Shown here: in pieces, positions 27,549 to 36,129 of the stretch | Layout of the letters: the number at the start of each line of letters is the position of its first letter | Numbering within the stretch: the stretch's first letter is position 1 | NCBI RefSeq assembly: GCF_037023145.1 | Contig: NZ_CP146091.1 | Location: 1,364,001 to 1,428,000, forward strand | Length of the DNA: 64,000 bases | Direction of reading: 5' to 3' | From: Ralstonia sp. RRA | Lineage (GTDB): Bacteria; Pseudomonadota; Gammaproteobacteria; Burkholderiales; Burkholderiaceae | The notes under the pieces: generated by a model | What the model saw: only the letters and a program-made list of their open reading frames with translations | Told to the model about the DNA's origin: nothing | The model's database searches: none | Program-made: the position numbers and the translations under genes

Positions 27549-27827
27549 CTACATGCCAAAGCGGAAGTGCCCGCTGCGCAGCACGATGTCGTGTGAATCG
27601 GTCAATTTGAACAGCGAGCGGGCCATGTCTTCGATGGTCCCGCGATGGGTTTCCATTGCCTGCAGCAGATCTTCCTGCCGCCAGGAACGGGCGCCGAAAT
27701 GCTCTTCCAGTGCCTCCGCCGTCACCGCATAGCAGGCGTAGGTGCCGTCAACGCTGGCGGTGCAGGTGAGGGTGAGATCTGCTGCGCAGTAGCGTGGTGT
27801 GCCCGCGGGGAATTCAATCGATTTCAT
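27549..27827 (-). CDS. DUF1488 family protein
   Basis: 92-aa protein beginning KSIEFPAGTPRYCAADLTLT, with the family pattern of an N-terminal beta-hairpin, a VDGTYACYAVTAEALEEHFG core and a C-terminal helix ETHRGTIEDMARSLF. Start at ATG 27827 with GGAGG 7-8 bases upstream. Function is unknown across the family; it is soluble and single-domain. Confidence 0.75.
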   Translation of the reverse strand: MKSIEFPAGTPRYCAADLTLTCTASVDGTYACYAVTAEALEEHFGARSWRQEDLLQAMETHRGTIEDMARSLFKLTDSHDIVLRSGHFRFGM

Positions 27828-27978
27828 GGCCGGCCTCCATGAAAAAACGGCGATGCACTGTGCGCCGCCTTTGCTCCAGTGTATGGCGCGAGTCGATGAA
27901 TGCAACGTCATTACGCATCACGTGTGCGCGACATCAAGCCCAGGTGATCGGCCGGTATAAAGGGGGCAAGCGGGCGCG

Positions 27979-28428
27979 TTAGGCGCGGGCCGCCTGGCGC
28001 GCCAGCTCCACGCCCTTGTTGGCGAGGGCATCGGCGCGTTCGTTGCCCGGGTGGCCAGCATGGCCCTTGACCCAATGCCAGCTCACCTCGTGCGTGACGA
28101 CGAGTTCATCGAGGATGCGCCACAGATCATCGTTCTTCACGGGCTTCTTGTCTGCGGTCTTCCAGCCGCGTGCCTTCCAGCCGGCCAGCCATTCGCTGAT
28201 GCCTTTCTGCACGTACTGCGAATCGGTGTAGACCTTGACTCGGCACGGCCGCTTGAGCGCGCGAAACGCTTCGATGACGGCCATCAGCTCCATGCGATTG
28301 TTCGTGGTGACGGCTTCGCCGCCAAAGAGTTCTTTTTCGTGGCCGCCCGAGACGAGCACGGTGCCCCAGCCGCCAAGGCCTGGGTTGCCCTTGCATGCGC
28401 CATCGGAATAGACGGTGACTTCCTGCAT
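27979..28428 (-). CDS. rnhA: Ribonuclease HI
   Basis: Cleaves the RNA strand of RNA-DNA hybrids (R-loops, Okazaki primers). 149 aa. The catalytic carboxylates are visible in order: Asp in [16 protein letters not shown], Glu in [12 protein letters not shown], Asp in [11 protein letters not shown] and Asp in [11 protein letters not shown]; the basic protrusion [16 protein letters not shown] is present. Start at ATG 28428 ([11 protein letters not shown]). It follows the methyltransferase gene on the same strand, as in the E. coli yafS-rnhA arrangement. Confidence 0.96.
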   Translation of the reverse strand: MQEVTVYSDGACKGNPGLGGWGTVLVSGGHEKELFGGEAVTTNNRMELMAVIEAFRALKRPCRVKVYTDSQYVQKGISEWLAGWKARGWKTADKKPVKNDDLWRILDELVVTHEVSWHWVKGHAGHPGNERADALANKGVELARQAARA

Positions 28429-28483
28429 GAATACGAAAGCGATCAGTGAGTGGTAAGAGGGCGGTGGCGCCCATCGGCTGAAG

Positions 28484-29392
28484 TTAGGCGCCCGATTTGC
28501 CGTCGCACGCGGCGGCCGGCGGCGTCTTGGTCGAATGCGAGCCCGATGGCGTGGCGACCGGCGTGCCGGCTGGCACCAGCGCGGGCGACTTGCGGGTCTT
28601 CCACGCGGGGCCGACCATCCGCATGCCGCGCACGCGCTTGACGGCCTGCAGCATGTAGACCGCCCCGAAGATCGGCCACCAGCGATCGCCGGCCTTCTCC
28701 ATGAAGGCCGTACGCTGCAGCCACTTCTCGGTGCGGTTGGGCGGCCGGTAGCAGCCGAAACGGCCGCGCACGATATCAAATCCGAGCAGCTTGAGCCAGT
28801 CCTTCAGGCGGGTGAAGGCAATCATCTGGCTCTGCGCTGGCAGGAACGATTCCGTACCCAGGCGCCGCATGCCCTGGCGCATGCCCCACAGGCTCAGCGG
28901 GTTGAAGCCGGTGATGATCAATCGCCCCTCAGGCATCAGCACGCGCGCCACTTCGCGCAGCACTTCGTGCGGATCGTCGGTGAACTCCAGCACATGGGGC
29001 AGGGCTACGAGGTCGATACTCTGCGAGGCAAACGGCAGCTCGTCGTAGCGGCAGATCACGCGAGGCTTGGCCTGGCGCTGCGGGGCGCTGGCGTCGCTCT
29101 CGCCGTCGGCTGAGGCGTCTACGGGATCGGCCGGGTCGCCGTCCATTGGGTCGAGCGTTTCAATGGGGGCGGTTGGGTCGATATCGTCGATCACGCGCGC
29201 AATCAGCGGGATGCGGTTCTCGCGCAGCGCGCCAAAGCCCGGGTGGCCGAGTTGCAGCGCATGAAAGCCGAACATGTCGGCGACGGTGCGATCGAATTGC
29301 GCCTGCTCCCAGCGCAGGACGTATTGCCCAGGCGGTGAAGCCAGCCAGTGGTGCCAATCTATAATGCGGCGATCGTTAGAGGAGTCAGGCAT
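28484..29392 (-). CDS. YafS-like class I SAM-dependent methyltransferase
   Basis: 302 aa. The N-terminal [20 protein letters not shown] resembles YafS/Methyltransf_11 proteins next to rnhA and gloB. The core has post-I and later strands: [60 protein letters not shown] canonical glycine-rich motif I is not seen; instead residues about 78-108 are an acidic insert ([19 protein letters not shown]). The C-terminal 35 residues are low-complexity Pro/Ala/Ser. The start ATG (29392-29390) overlaps the start of gloB on the other strand, sharing CATG. Substrate unknown. Confidence 0.75.
   Translation of the reverse strand: MPDSSNDRRIIDWHHWLASPPGQYVLRWEQAQFDRTVADMFGFHALQLGHPGFGALRENRIPLIARVIDDIDPTAPIETLDPMDGDPADPVDASADGESDASAPQRQAKPRVICRYDELPFASQSIDLVALPHVLEFTDDPHEVLREVARVLMPEGRLIITGFNPLSLWGMRQGMRRLGTESFLPAQSQMIAFTRLKDWLKLLGFDIVRGRFGCYRPPNRTEKWLQRTAFMEKAGDRWWPIFGAVYMLQAVKRVRGMRMVGPAWKTRKSPALVPAGTPVATPSGSHSTKTPPAAACDGKSGA
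29360..29365 (+). promoter_or_regulatory. Candidate -10 box of gloB
   Basis: Perfect TATAAT at 29360-29365, 26 bp before the gloB ATG, inside the 5-prime end of the divergent methyltransferase gene. No good -35 is found at 16-18 bp; the nearest TTG-containing hexamer is 30 bp away. Promoter call is therefore tentative. Confidence 0.45.
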
Positions 29393-30230
29393 GGTCCAGG
29401 GTGGTGTGCCGTCGGAAGTAGCACTTGAGGTAGAGGCGATCGCTGCGTTTGCCGATAATTATATTTGGGCACTTCACGATGGCCGCGTGGCTGCTGTTGT
29501 GGACCCAGGCGACGCGCAACCCGTGCTGCGCTTCCTCCAGGAGCGCGGGCTGGCGCTCGGTGCCATTGTAATCACACATCATCACGGCGATCACGTCGGC
29601 GGGGTGCGGGAACTGGTCGCGGCGTATCCGGAGAATCCCGAGGGCGCACCGTTGCCGGTGATCGGTCCGGCGGGCGAAACCATCCCGTGCCGCACCCAGG
29701 CCGTGCGCGAAGGCGACGTCGTCACGCTCGAGCAACCGGCAGCTACGTTCCGCGTGATTGATGTGCCGGGGCACACCAGTGGCCACGTCGCCTACGTCGG
29801 CCATCTGCAGGGTGACAAGACACCCGCCAGCCTGTTTTGCGGCGACACGCTATTCGCGACTGGTTGCGGCCGGCTCTTTGAGGGCACCCCTGCGCAGATG
29901 CGCGCGTCGCTGGCCAAGCTGGCTGCGCTGGCGCCAGACACCCTTGTCTACTGCGCGCATGAATACACCGCATCGAATGTGCGCTTTGCGCGCGCAGTCG
30001 AGCCGGGCAACGCCAGCTTGGCCGCCTGGGAGGACAAGGTTGCGGCGTTGCGAGCCGAGGGCCGCTCGACCGTGCCCACCACCGTTGGCCATGAGCGCGC
30101 GACCAACCCGTTCATGCGGTCGGATGAGCCCGAAGTGATGCAAGCGGTGGCGCGTCACGCCGCTATCGGCACAAAAGATCCGGTGGCCGTATTCGCCGCT
30201 TTGCGCGAGTGGAAGAACAGTTTCCGTTGA
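29391..30230 (+). CDS. gloB: Hydroxyacylglutathione hydrolase (glyoxalase II)
   Basis: Hydrolyses S-lactoylglutathione to lactate and GSH, the second glyoxalase step. 279 aa. Metal site [10 protein letters not shown] binds the di-metal centre; later ligands are in [25 protein letters not shown] (Asp) and [10 protein letters not shown] (His). The C-terminal helical GSH-binding domain contains [20 protein letters not shown]. The start ATG 29391 has AGAGGAG 7 bases upstream. The conserved core begins at residue 14 ([12 protein letters not shown]), so the first 12 residues are an extension. The gene is divergent from the yafS-like methyltransferase with no gap. Confidence 0.95.
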   Translation: MVQGGVPSEVALEVEAIAAFADNYIWALHDGRVAAVVDPGDAQPVLRFLQERGLALGAIVITHHHGDHVGGVRELVAAYPENPEGAPLPVIGPAGETIPCRTQAVREGDVVTLEQPAATFRVIDVPGHTSGHVAYVGHLQGDKTPASLFCGDTLFATGCGRLFEGTPAQMRASLAKLAALAPDTLVYCAHEYTASNVRFARAVEPGNASLAAWEDKVAALRAEGRSTVPTTVGHERATNPFMRSDEPEVMQAVARHAAIGTKDPVAVFAALREWKNSFR

Positions 30231-30368
30231 GAATACGCGCCGCGCGGGTGCTACCGTTTGCGCGCCGAGATGGCTGCCGAGGCAAACGCCGGGTCTACGC
30301 GGGTTGACGTGGCGGGATGCGTTTCTTACTATCTGGGGCAATTTTTAGGTCCAACCCCTCAGAACTTG

Positions 30369-31898
30369 ATGCGATCCGTGCGACTTCTTGCGGCATCTGT
30401 GCTCAGTCTGCTTCTCGCGGCCTGTGCTACGGCTCCCGCTCCGAATGCCGACACTGCCAGCACAAGCGCCTCTGCCTCCGCTTCCGGCCAAAATGCGCCG
30501 GTCGTCAATGTTGATCAGCAGCCCGTGGCCTCCCTGAAAGGGCCGGCCAAGGATCTCTGGGTGCGCATTCGCCAAGGCTTCTCCATGCCCGATCTGCAAA
30601 GCTCGGCCGTGGATGACCGTGCCGATTGGTATGCGCAGCGCCCGGAAGCGTTCCAGCGCATGGTCGAGCGCTCGAATCGCTACCTGTATCACATCGTCGA
30701 AGAACTGGAGCGGCGCAACATGCCCACCGAACTGGCCCTGCTGCCGTTCGTGGAAAGTGCGTTCAACCCGCAGGCAGTGTCGAGTGCCAAGGCAGCCGGG
30801 ATGTGGCAATTCATCCCCAGTACCGGCCGAACCTACAACCTCAAGCAGAACGTCTTCCAGGACGAGCGCCGAGACGTGCTCGCCTCGACAGACGCCGCGC
30901 TGGACTACCTCTCCAAGCTGCACGATCAGTTTGGCGACTGGCAACTGGCGCTGGCCGCCTATAACTGGGGCGAGGGCTCGGTCGCCCGGGCGATTGCGCG
31001 CAACCAGGCGGCGGGCCTGTCGACGGACTACGTCAACCTGAACATGCCGGCCGAGACGCGCATGTACGTGCCCAAGCTCCAGGCGGTGAAGAACATCATC
31101 GCCAGCCCCGAGCGCTACGGCGTCAGGTTGCCGGACATCCCGAACCACCCGTATTTCGTCACCGTTACCACCTCGCGGGACATTGATGTTGTGCTGGCGG
31201 CGCGGCTGGCCAATCTGCCGATGGATGAGTTCAAGGCGCTCAACCCGTCGTTCAACCGACCGGTGATCCTGGGCGCCTCGAATCCGCAGATTCTGCTGCC
31301 GTACGACAACGCGGAAACGTTTCAGTACAACCTGAATACGTATCGCGGCGGCCTGTCGAGCTGGACGGCCGTGACGGTCGGCAATCGTGAGCGCGTGGAA
31401 GCCCTGGCGGCGCGACTGAAGGTCGACCCCGACACCATCCGTGAGATCAACCGCATTCCCAAAGGCATGCGCCTGAAAGCGGGTTCCACGGTGGTCGTGC
31501 CGCGCGCGGATGGCGCCAAGGACGATGCGCCGGATATCAGCCCTGAACTGGCCGAAAACGCCACCATGGCCGTCGAACCCGACATGCCTGATCTGAGAAA
31601 GGTGGTGGTGCGCGCAGGCAAGCGCGATACGGTTGCAGGCTTGTCGCGGCGCTATGGCGTGTCGGTGGCGCAGATCCGTGCGTGGAACCAGTTGCCAGGC
31701 GATGCGATCCCGCGGGGGCATAACGTGGTGCTGATGCTGCCGCAGGCACGCTCCGGTGGTCGTGTGCGTGCGGTGCGTGTATCGGCAACGTCGGCGGCGG
31801 CGTCGACCGGGCGGGTCCCGACAGCCAAGGTGGCCGGCAAGCCGGTCGTCAAGGCCAGGCCAGTGGCCAGCACATCGGCCAAGCGCAAGAAGCGCTGA
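30369..31898 (+). CDS. mltD: Membrane-bound lytic murein transglycosylase D
   Basis: Periplasmic peptidoglycan-cleaving lipoprotein, 509 aa. Signal peptide and lipobox SLLLAAC give Cys acylation. The SLT domain has the catalytic Glu in LLPFVESAFNP, followed by AAGMWQFIPSTGRTYNL and LALAAYNWGEGSVARAI. Two LysM modules lie at the C terminus: TVGNRERVEALAARLKVDPD and VRAGKRDTVAGLSRRYGVSV. The tail (about 30 residues) is basic and Ala/Ser-rich. Start at ATG 30369 (MRSVRLLAASVLS) because it gives the signal peptide; the upstream open frame has none. gloB-mltD neighbourhood matches E. coli (gloB-mltD). Confidence 0.94.
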   Translation: MRSVRLLAASVLSLLLAACATAPAPNADTASTSASASASGQNAPVVNVDQQPVASLKGPAKDLWVRIRQGFSMPDLQSSAVDDRADWYAQRPEAFQRMVERSNRYLYHIVEELERRNMPTELALLPFVESAFNPQAVSSAKAAGMWQFIPSTGRTYNLKQNVFQDERRDVLASTDAALDYLSKLHDQFGDWQLALAAYNWGEGSVARAIARNQAAGLSTDYVNLNMPAETRMYVPKLQAVKNIIASPERYGVRLPDIPNHPYFVTVTTSRDIDVVLAARLANLPMDEFKALNPSFNRPVILGASNPQILLPYDNAETFQYNLNTYRGGLSSWTAVTVGNRERVEALAARLKVDPDTIREINRIPKGMRLKAGSTVVVPRADGAKDDAPDISPELAENATMAVEPDMPDLRKVVVRAGKRDTVAGLSRRYGVSVAQIRAWNQLPGDAIPRGHNVVLMLPQARSGGRVRAVRVSATSAAASTGRVPTAKVAGKPVVKARPVASTSAKRKKR

Positions 31899-31914
31899 AG
31901 CTGGCAAACTGAAG

Positions 31915-31944
31915 CGGCGTCCTGCGGGGCGCCGTTTTCTTTTT
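31915..31944 (+). terminator. Intrinsic terminator of mltD
   Basis: CGGCGTCC (31915-31922), loop TGCG, GGGCGCCG (31927-31934) forms an 8-bp stem with one G-U pair followed by TTTTCTTTTT. It starts 17 bp after the mltD stop. Confidence 0.85.
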
Positions 31945-32051
31945 GGGCTGCGGTAAGACCTGCGTAAGTTGGCGGTCGCACAGTAGCCGCATCGAGCACA
32001 TCGAACATTGAGCCGGCGCGCCATGTAGTGGGTCGGCCAGGAGACAACGTC

Positions 32052-33953
32052 ATGCCCATGTCTGCCGCATACCGCGCGCTGTACCAGCGTTCCGTCGACG
32101 ACCCTTCCGGCTTCTGGCACGAGCAAGCCCAGCGCATCGACTGGCAGACGCCATACTCCGCCGTGCTCGACGATTCACGCTTGCCGTTTGCGCGCTGGTT
32201 TGTTGGTGGGCGCACCAATCTGTGTCACAACGCGGTGGATCGTCATCTCGCCACGCGTGGCGAGCAGGCGGCGCTGGTGTATGTCTCCACTGAAACCGGC
32301 ATCGAGACGACGTACACGTATCGCCAGCTGCACCGCGAGGTCAACCGCATGGCGGCCAGCCTGCAGGCGCTGGGCGTCAAGCGGGGCGATCGGGTGTTGA
32401 TCTACCTGCCGATGATTCCTGAGGCCGCGTTTGCGATGCTGGCCTGCGCGCGCATTGGGGCGATCCACTCGGTGGTGTTCGGTGGCTTCGCATCCAACAG
32501 CCTGGCTACGCGCATTGACGATGCCACGCCGCGCGTTATCGTCAGCGCGGACGCGGGCTCGCGTGCGGGCAAGATGGTCGAGTACAAACCGCTGCTCGAC
32601 GCCGCTATCGACCTGGCGGTGCACAAGCCCGAGCGCGTGCTGCTCGTCAATCGCAACTTAGCACCGATGCGGCACAACGCACGCGACGTCGACTACGCCG
32701 CGCTTGGCAGCGAGCATGCGAATGCCGATGTGCCGTGCGAGTGGATGGAGTCGAGTGAGCCGTCGTACATCCTCTACACCTCGGGTACGACCGGCAAGCC
32801 CAAGGGCGTTCAGCGCGACACGGGTGGTTATGCGGTGGCATTGGCCGCGTCGATACCGCTGATCTTCGGCGCGCAGGCCGGCGACACGATGTTCACCGCG
32901 TCTGACGTCGGCTGGGTGGTCGGCCACAGCTACATCGTCTATGCGCCACTGCTCGCCGGCCTGACGACGGTGATGTACGAAGGCACGCCCATTCGCCCGG
33001 ATGGCGCCATCTGGTGGCGCATTGTCGAGCAGTACCGGGTCAACGTGATGTTCACCGCGCCGACAGCGATTCGCGTGCTGAAAAAGCAGGATCCGGCGCT
33101 GCTGCACCGGCATGACCTGTCCAGCCTGCGCCGCCTGTTCCTGGCGGGCGAACCGTTGGACGAGCCGACCGCAAGCTGGATCGGCGAAGCATTGCAGAAG
33201 CCTATCGTCGACAACTACTGGCAGACCGAAACCGGCTGGCCGATGCTGGCCATTCCACAGGGCGTGGAGCCGTCAACGCAAAAGCTGGGTTCGCCCGGTT
33301 TCCCGGTCTATGGCTACAAGCTCGACATTCTCGACGAGGTGACTGGCCAGCCCTGTGCCCCGGGTGAGAAGGGTCTGCTGGCCGTGACGGCGCCGCTGCC
33401 GCCGGGCTGCATGAGCACGGTCTGGCGTGATGACGCGCGCTTCCTCAAGACGTACTGGTCGGCGTTTCCTGGTGGCCAGATCTATTCCAGCTTCGACTGG
33501 GGTGTGCGGGACGCAGAGGGTTACATCACGATCCTTGGCCGTACCGATGACGTGATCAACGTGGCGGGCCATCGTCTGGGCACGCGCGAGATCGAAGAGA
33601 GCCTGTCGTCGCATCCTGCGATCGCGGAGGTGGCGGTGGTGGGCGTGGCGGATCCGCTCAAGGGGCAGGTGGCGATGGGGTTTGCCATCGTGCGCGACGC
33701 GTCACGCGTAGCGGAGCCAACCGATCGCCTTGCGCTGGAGGGGGAGTTGATGCGCACCGTGGAGACGCAACTTGGTGCAGTGGCGCGGCCGTCGCGCGTG
33801 TTCTTCGTCAACGCGCTGCCCAAGACGCGCTCGGGCAAACTGCTGCGCCGGGCCATGCAGGCGGTGGCGGAAGGGCGTGATCCGGGGGATCTGACCACGA
33901 TTGAAGACCCGACCGCGCTGGCGCAGGTGCAGTCAGCAATGCGGAGTGAGTAG
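32052..33953 (+). CDS. prpE: Propionyl-CoA synthetase
   Basis: AMP-forming acyl-CoA synthetase (633 aa) that activates propionate for the 2-methylcitrate pathway. AMP-binding motif YTSGTTGKPKGVQRDTGGYA, the adenine motif NYWQTETGWPM, and the C-terminal catalytic Lys in LPKTRSGKLLRRAM are visible; ACAS_N starts at AYRALYQRSVDDPSGFW. The conserved GVQRDTGG stretch is characteristic of PrpE versus Acs. Start at ATG 32052 with AGGAGA upstream; a second ATG follows at 32058. The other prp genes are not in the window, so this copy stands alone between mltD and carA. Confidence 0.92.
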   Translation: MPMSAAYRALYQRSVDDPSGFWHEQAQRIDWQTPYSAVLDDSRLPFARWFVGGRTNLCHNAVDRHLATRGEQAALVYVSTETGIETTYTYRQLHREVNRMAASLQALGVKRGDRVLIYLPMIPEAAFAMLACARIGAIHSVVFGGFASNSLATRIDDATPRVIVSADAGSRAGKMVEYKPLLDAAIDLAVHKPERVLLVNRNLAPMRHNARDVDYAALGSEHANADVPCEWMESSEPSYILYTSGTTGKPKGVQRDTGGYAVALAASIPLIFGAQAGDTMFTASDVGWVVGHSYIVYAPLLAGLTTVMYEGTPIRPDGAIWWRIVEQYRVNVMFTAPTAIRVLKKQDPALLHRHDLSSLRRLFLAGEPLDEPTASWIGEALQKPIVDNYWQTETGWPMLAIPQGVEPSTQKLGSPGFPVYGYKLDILDEVTGQPCAPGEKGLLAVTAPLPPGCMSTVWRDDARFLKTYWSAFPGGQIYSSFDWGVRDAEGYITILGRTDDVINVAGHRLGTREIEESLSSHPAIAEVAVVGVADPLKGQVAMGFAIVRDASRVAEPTDRLALEGELMRTVETQLGAVARPSRVFFVNALPKTRSGKLLRRAMQAVAEGRDPGDLTTIEDPTALAQVQSAMRSE

Positions 33954-34052
33954 GGTGCTAAAAGTGACGTTTTCGACAGCTGCGCATGGGGTTCACAGAC
34001 CTGGCGGGACGTCACAATTCGAGCGCGGCTCGCCGTTAAGTCCTTCCTTTTA

Positions 34053-34081
34053 TTGAGTTTTTTGTGGCGTCCGGGTATAAT
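34053..34081 (+). promoter_or_regulatory. Promoter of carA operon and long leader
   Basis: TTGAGT (34053-34058), 17 bases, TATAAT (34076-34081): a strong sigma-70 promoter. It predicts a 5-prime leader of about 190 nt before the carA GTG at 34281. The 327-bp gap after prpE (33954-34280) contains no gene; the leader holds an imperfect hairpin around CCGGATTCCG and CGGAATTCCG (about 34200-34226) but no terminator or recognisable uORF. Confidence 0.8.
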
Positions 34082-34280
34082 TTTCAGGTTTGAGTTCAGA
34101 AACCCATCACCCTAGCGCCAACCGCTTCCTACCTCCCGCCTACCGCCCCGTCTGCCTCGTTTCTTGGTGAGTTCTGCCCCAGTTTCGACGCGCAAACGGC
34201 CCGGATTCCGCGCAGCCGGAATTCCGCTTCGGCGCCAAGGCGATCAGGTCGGCACAGGGTGAATCCAGCAGGAGCTACCC

Positions 34281-35417
34281 GTGTTGCCGTCTTTCCCGCC
34301 CGCCATTCTCGCGCTTGCAGACGGCACGGTCTTTCGTGGCTATTCCATCGGTGCGGCCGGTCATACGATCGGCGAAGTGGTGTTCAACACCGCCATCACC
34401 GGCTATCAGGAAATCCTTACCGATCCGAGCTACTCGCGCCAGATCGTCACGCTCACGTACCCGCATATCGGTAACGTCGGCGTGAACCGTGAGGATGTCG
34501 AAGCCACGAAAGTCCATGCCGCCGGCCTCATCATCAAAGATCTGCCGATCCTCGCGTCGAACTTCCGCAAGGAGCACTCGCTCTCGCACTACCTGAAGGG
34601 CGAGAAGGTTGTCGCCATTGCCGGCATCGACACCCGCAAGCTGACCCGCATCCTGCGCGAGAAGGGCGCCCAGAACGGCTGCATCCTGGCCGGCGAAGAC
34701 AACGTGCAGAAGGCCATCGACCTGGCGCGCTCGTTCCCGGGCCTGTCGGGCATGGATCTGGCGAAGGTGGTGTCCGTCACCGAGCCGTACGAGTGGACCC
34801 AGACCGAATGGGAACTGGGCCGCGGCTACGGCAAGCAGGACGCCCCGAAGTATCACGTGGTCGCGTATGACTTTGGCGTGAAGTTCAACATCCTGCGCAT
34901 GCTGGCCGAGCGCGGCTGCCGCGTGACGGTGGTGCCGGCGCAAACCAGCGCTGCCGACGTGCTGGCGCACAACCCGGACGGCGTGTTCCTCTCCAACGGC
35001 CCTGGCGATCCGGAGCCGTGCGATTACGCCATCGCTGCTGCCAAGGAATTCCTGGACCGTCGCCTCCCGACGTTCGGCATCTGCCTGGGTCACCAGATCA
35101 TGGGCCTGGCTGTCGGCGCCAAGACGCTCAAGATGAAGACTGGCCACCACGGTGCCAACCACCCGGTCAAGGATCTGCAGGACGGCCGCGTGGTCATCAC
35201 CTCGCAGAACCACGGCTTTGCGGTGGACCCCGACTCGCTGCCGGCCAACGCACGCGTCACGCATGTCTCGCTGTTTGACGGCACGCTGCAAGGCTTCGAG
35301 CTGACGGACCGCCCGGCATTCTGCTTCCAGGGTCACCCGGAAGCCTCGCCTGGTCCGCATGACATCGCGTACCTGTTCGACCGCTTCACGGCGGCGATGG
35401 ACGCGGCCAAGCAGTAA
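34281..35417 (+). CDS. carA: Carbamoyl-phosphate synthase small subunit
   Basis: Glutaminase subunit, 378 aa, supplying ammonia to CarB for arginine and pyrimidine synthesis. The N-terminal half has [20 protein letters not shown] and [20 protein letters not shown]; the class-I amidotransferase triad is in [16 protein letters not shown] (Cys), and [15 protein letters not shown] (His, Glu). The start is GTG 34281 with AGGAG 7-8 bases upstream. A LysE-type exporter gene separates it from carB, an arrangement I recall in Ralstonia and Burkholderia. Confidence 0.97.
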   Translation: MLPSFPPAILALADGTVFRGYSIGAAGHTIGEVVFNTAITGYQEILTDPSYSRQIVTLTYPHIGNVGVNREDVEATKVHAAGLIIKDLPILASNFRKEHSLSHYLKGEKVVAIAGIDTRKLTRILREKGAQNGCILAGEDNVQKAIDLARSFPGLSGMDLAKVVSVTEPYEWTQTEWELGRGYGKQDAPKYHVVAYDFGVKFNILRMLAERGCRVTVVPAQTSAADVLAHNPDGVFLSNGPGDPEPCDYAIAAAKEFLDRRLPTFGICLGHQIMGLAVGAKTLKMKTGHHGANHPVKDLQDGRVVITSQNHGFAVDPDSLPANARVTHVSLFDGTLQGFELTDRPAFCFQGHPEASPGPHDIAYLFDRFTAAMDAAKQ

Positions 35418-35438
35418 AGCAAACGAGAGCGCATCCTC

Positions 35439-36113
35439 ATGAACGCCTTTATGCTCGCCCACTTCGGCGTCACCGAGTTCTGGACCTTCCTGCTCGGCAC
35501 GATCTTCATCGTGCTGCTGCCGGGGCCGAATTCGATGTACGTGCTGTCGGTGGCGGCCCGTCGCGGTGTACGCGCGGGCTACCAGGGCGCATGCGGCGTG
35601 TTTCTGGGCGATGCCATCCTGATGGTGCTGTCGGCGGCGGGCGTGGCTTCGCTGTTGAAGGCGAGTCCGGCGCTGTTCTACGTCGTGAAGTACATCGGTG
35701 CCGCCTACCTGGCGTGGATCGGCCTGCAGATGTTGCGCGGTGCATTGAACAACTGGCGTGCGCGCAAGGCCGGCGAGTCGGTTGAGCAGACCACGGCGCC
35801 GGCAGACGAAGCCAATCCGTTCAAGAAGGCACTGGTCATCAGCCTGCTGAACCCGAAGGCGATCCTGTTTTTCATCTCGTTCTTCATCCAGTTCGTCGAT
35901 CCGCACTACGCATTGCCGGTGGTGTCGTTCGTTGTGCTGGGGCTGGTCTGCCAAGTCTGCAGCTTCCTGTACCTGACCACCATCATCTTCGTGGGCGCGC
36001 GGCTGGCCGCGGCGTTCCGCGCGCGACGACGTCTGTCTGCCGGTATGAGCAGCGGCGTCGGCGCCATGTTTATCGGCTTTTCCGCCAAGCTGGCGACGGC
36101 CACACTGAATTAA
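35439..36113 (+). CDS. LysE/RhtB-family amino-acid exporter (LeuE-like)
   Basis: Inner-membrane exporter of 224 aa with six hydrophobic segments. Family hallmarks: [20 protein letters not shown] (the LLPGP-N signature), [36 protein letters not shown], and [20 protein letters not shown]. Start at ATG 35439, 21 bp after carA, and carB starts 16 bp after its stop, so it is part of the car operon. It may export arginine or another amino acid; substrate is inferred from family only. Confidence 0.88.
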   Translation: MNAFMLAHFGVTEFWTFLLGTIFIVLLPGPNSMYVLSVAARRGVRAGYQGACGVFLGDAILMVLSAAGVASLLKASPALFYVVKYIGAAYLAWIGLQMLRGALNNWRARKAGESVEQTTAPADEANPFKKALVISLLNPKAILFFISFFIQFVDPHYALPVVSFVVLGLVCQVCSFLYLTTIIFVGARLAAAFRARRRLSAGMSSGVGAMFIGFSAKLATATLN

Positions 36114-36129
36114 TCGAATCGAGCGGGTT

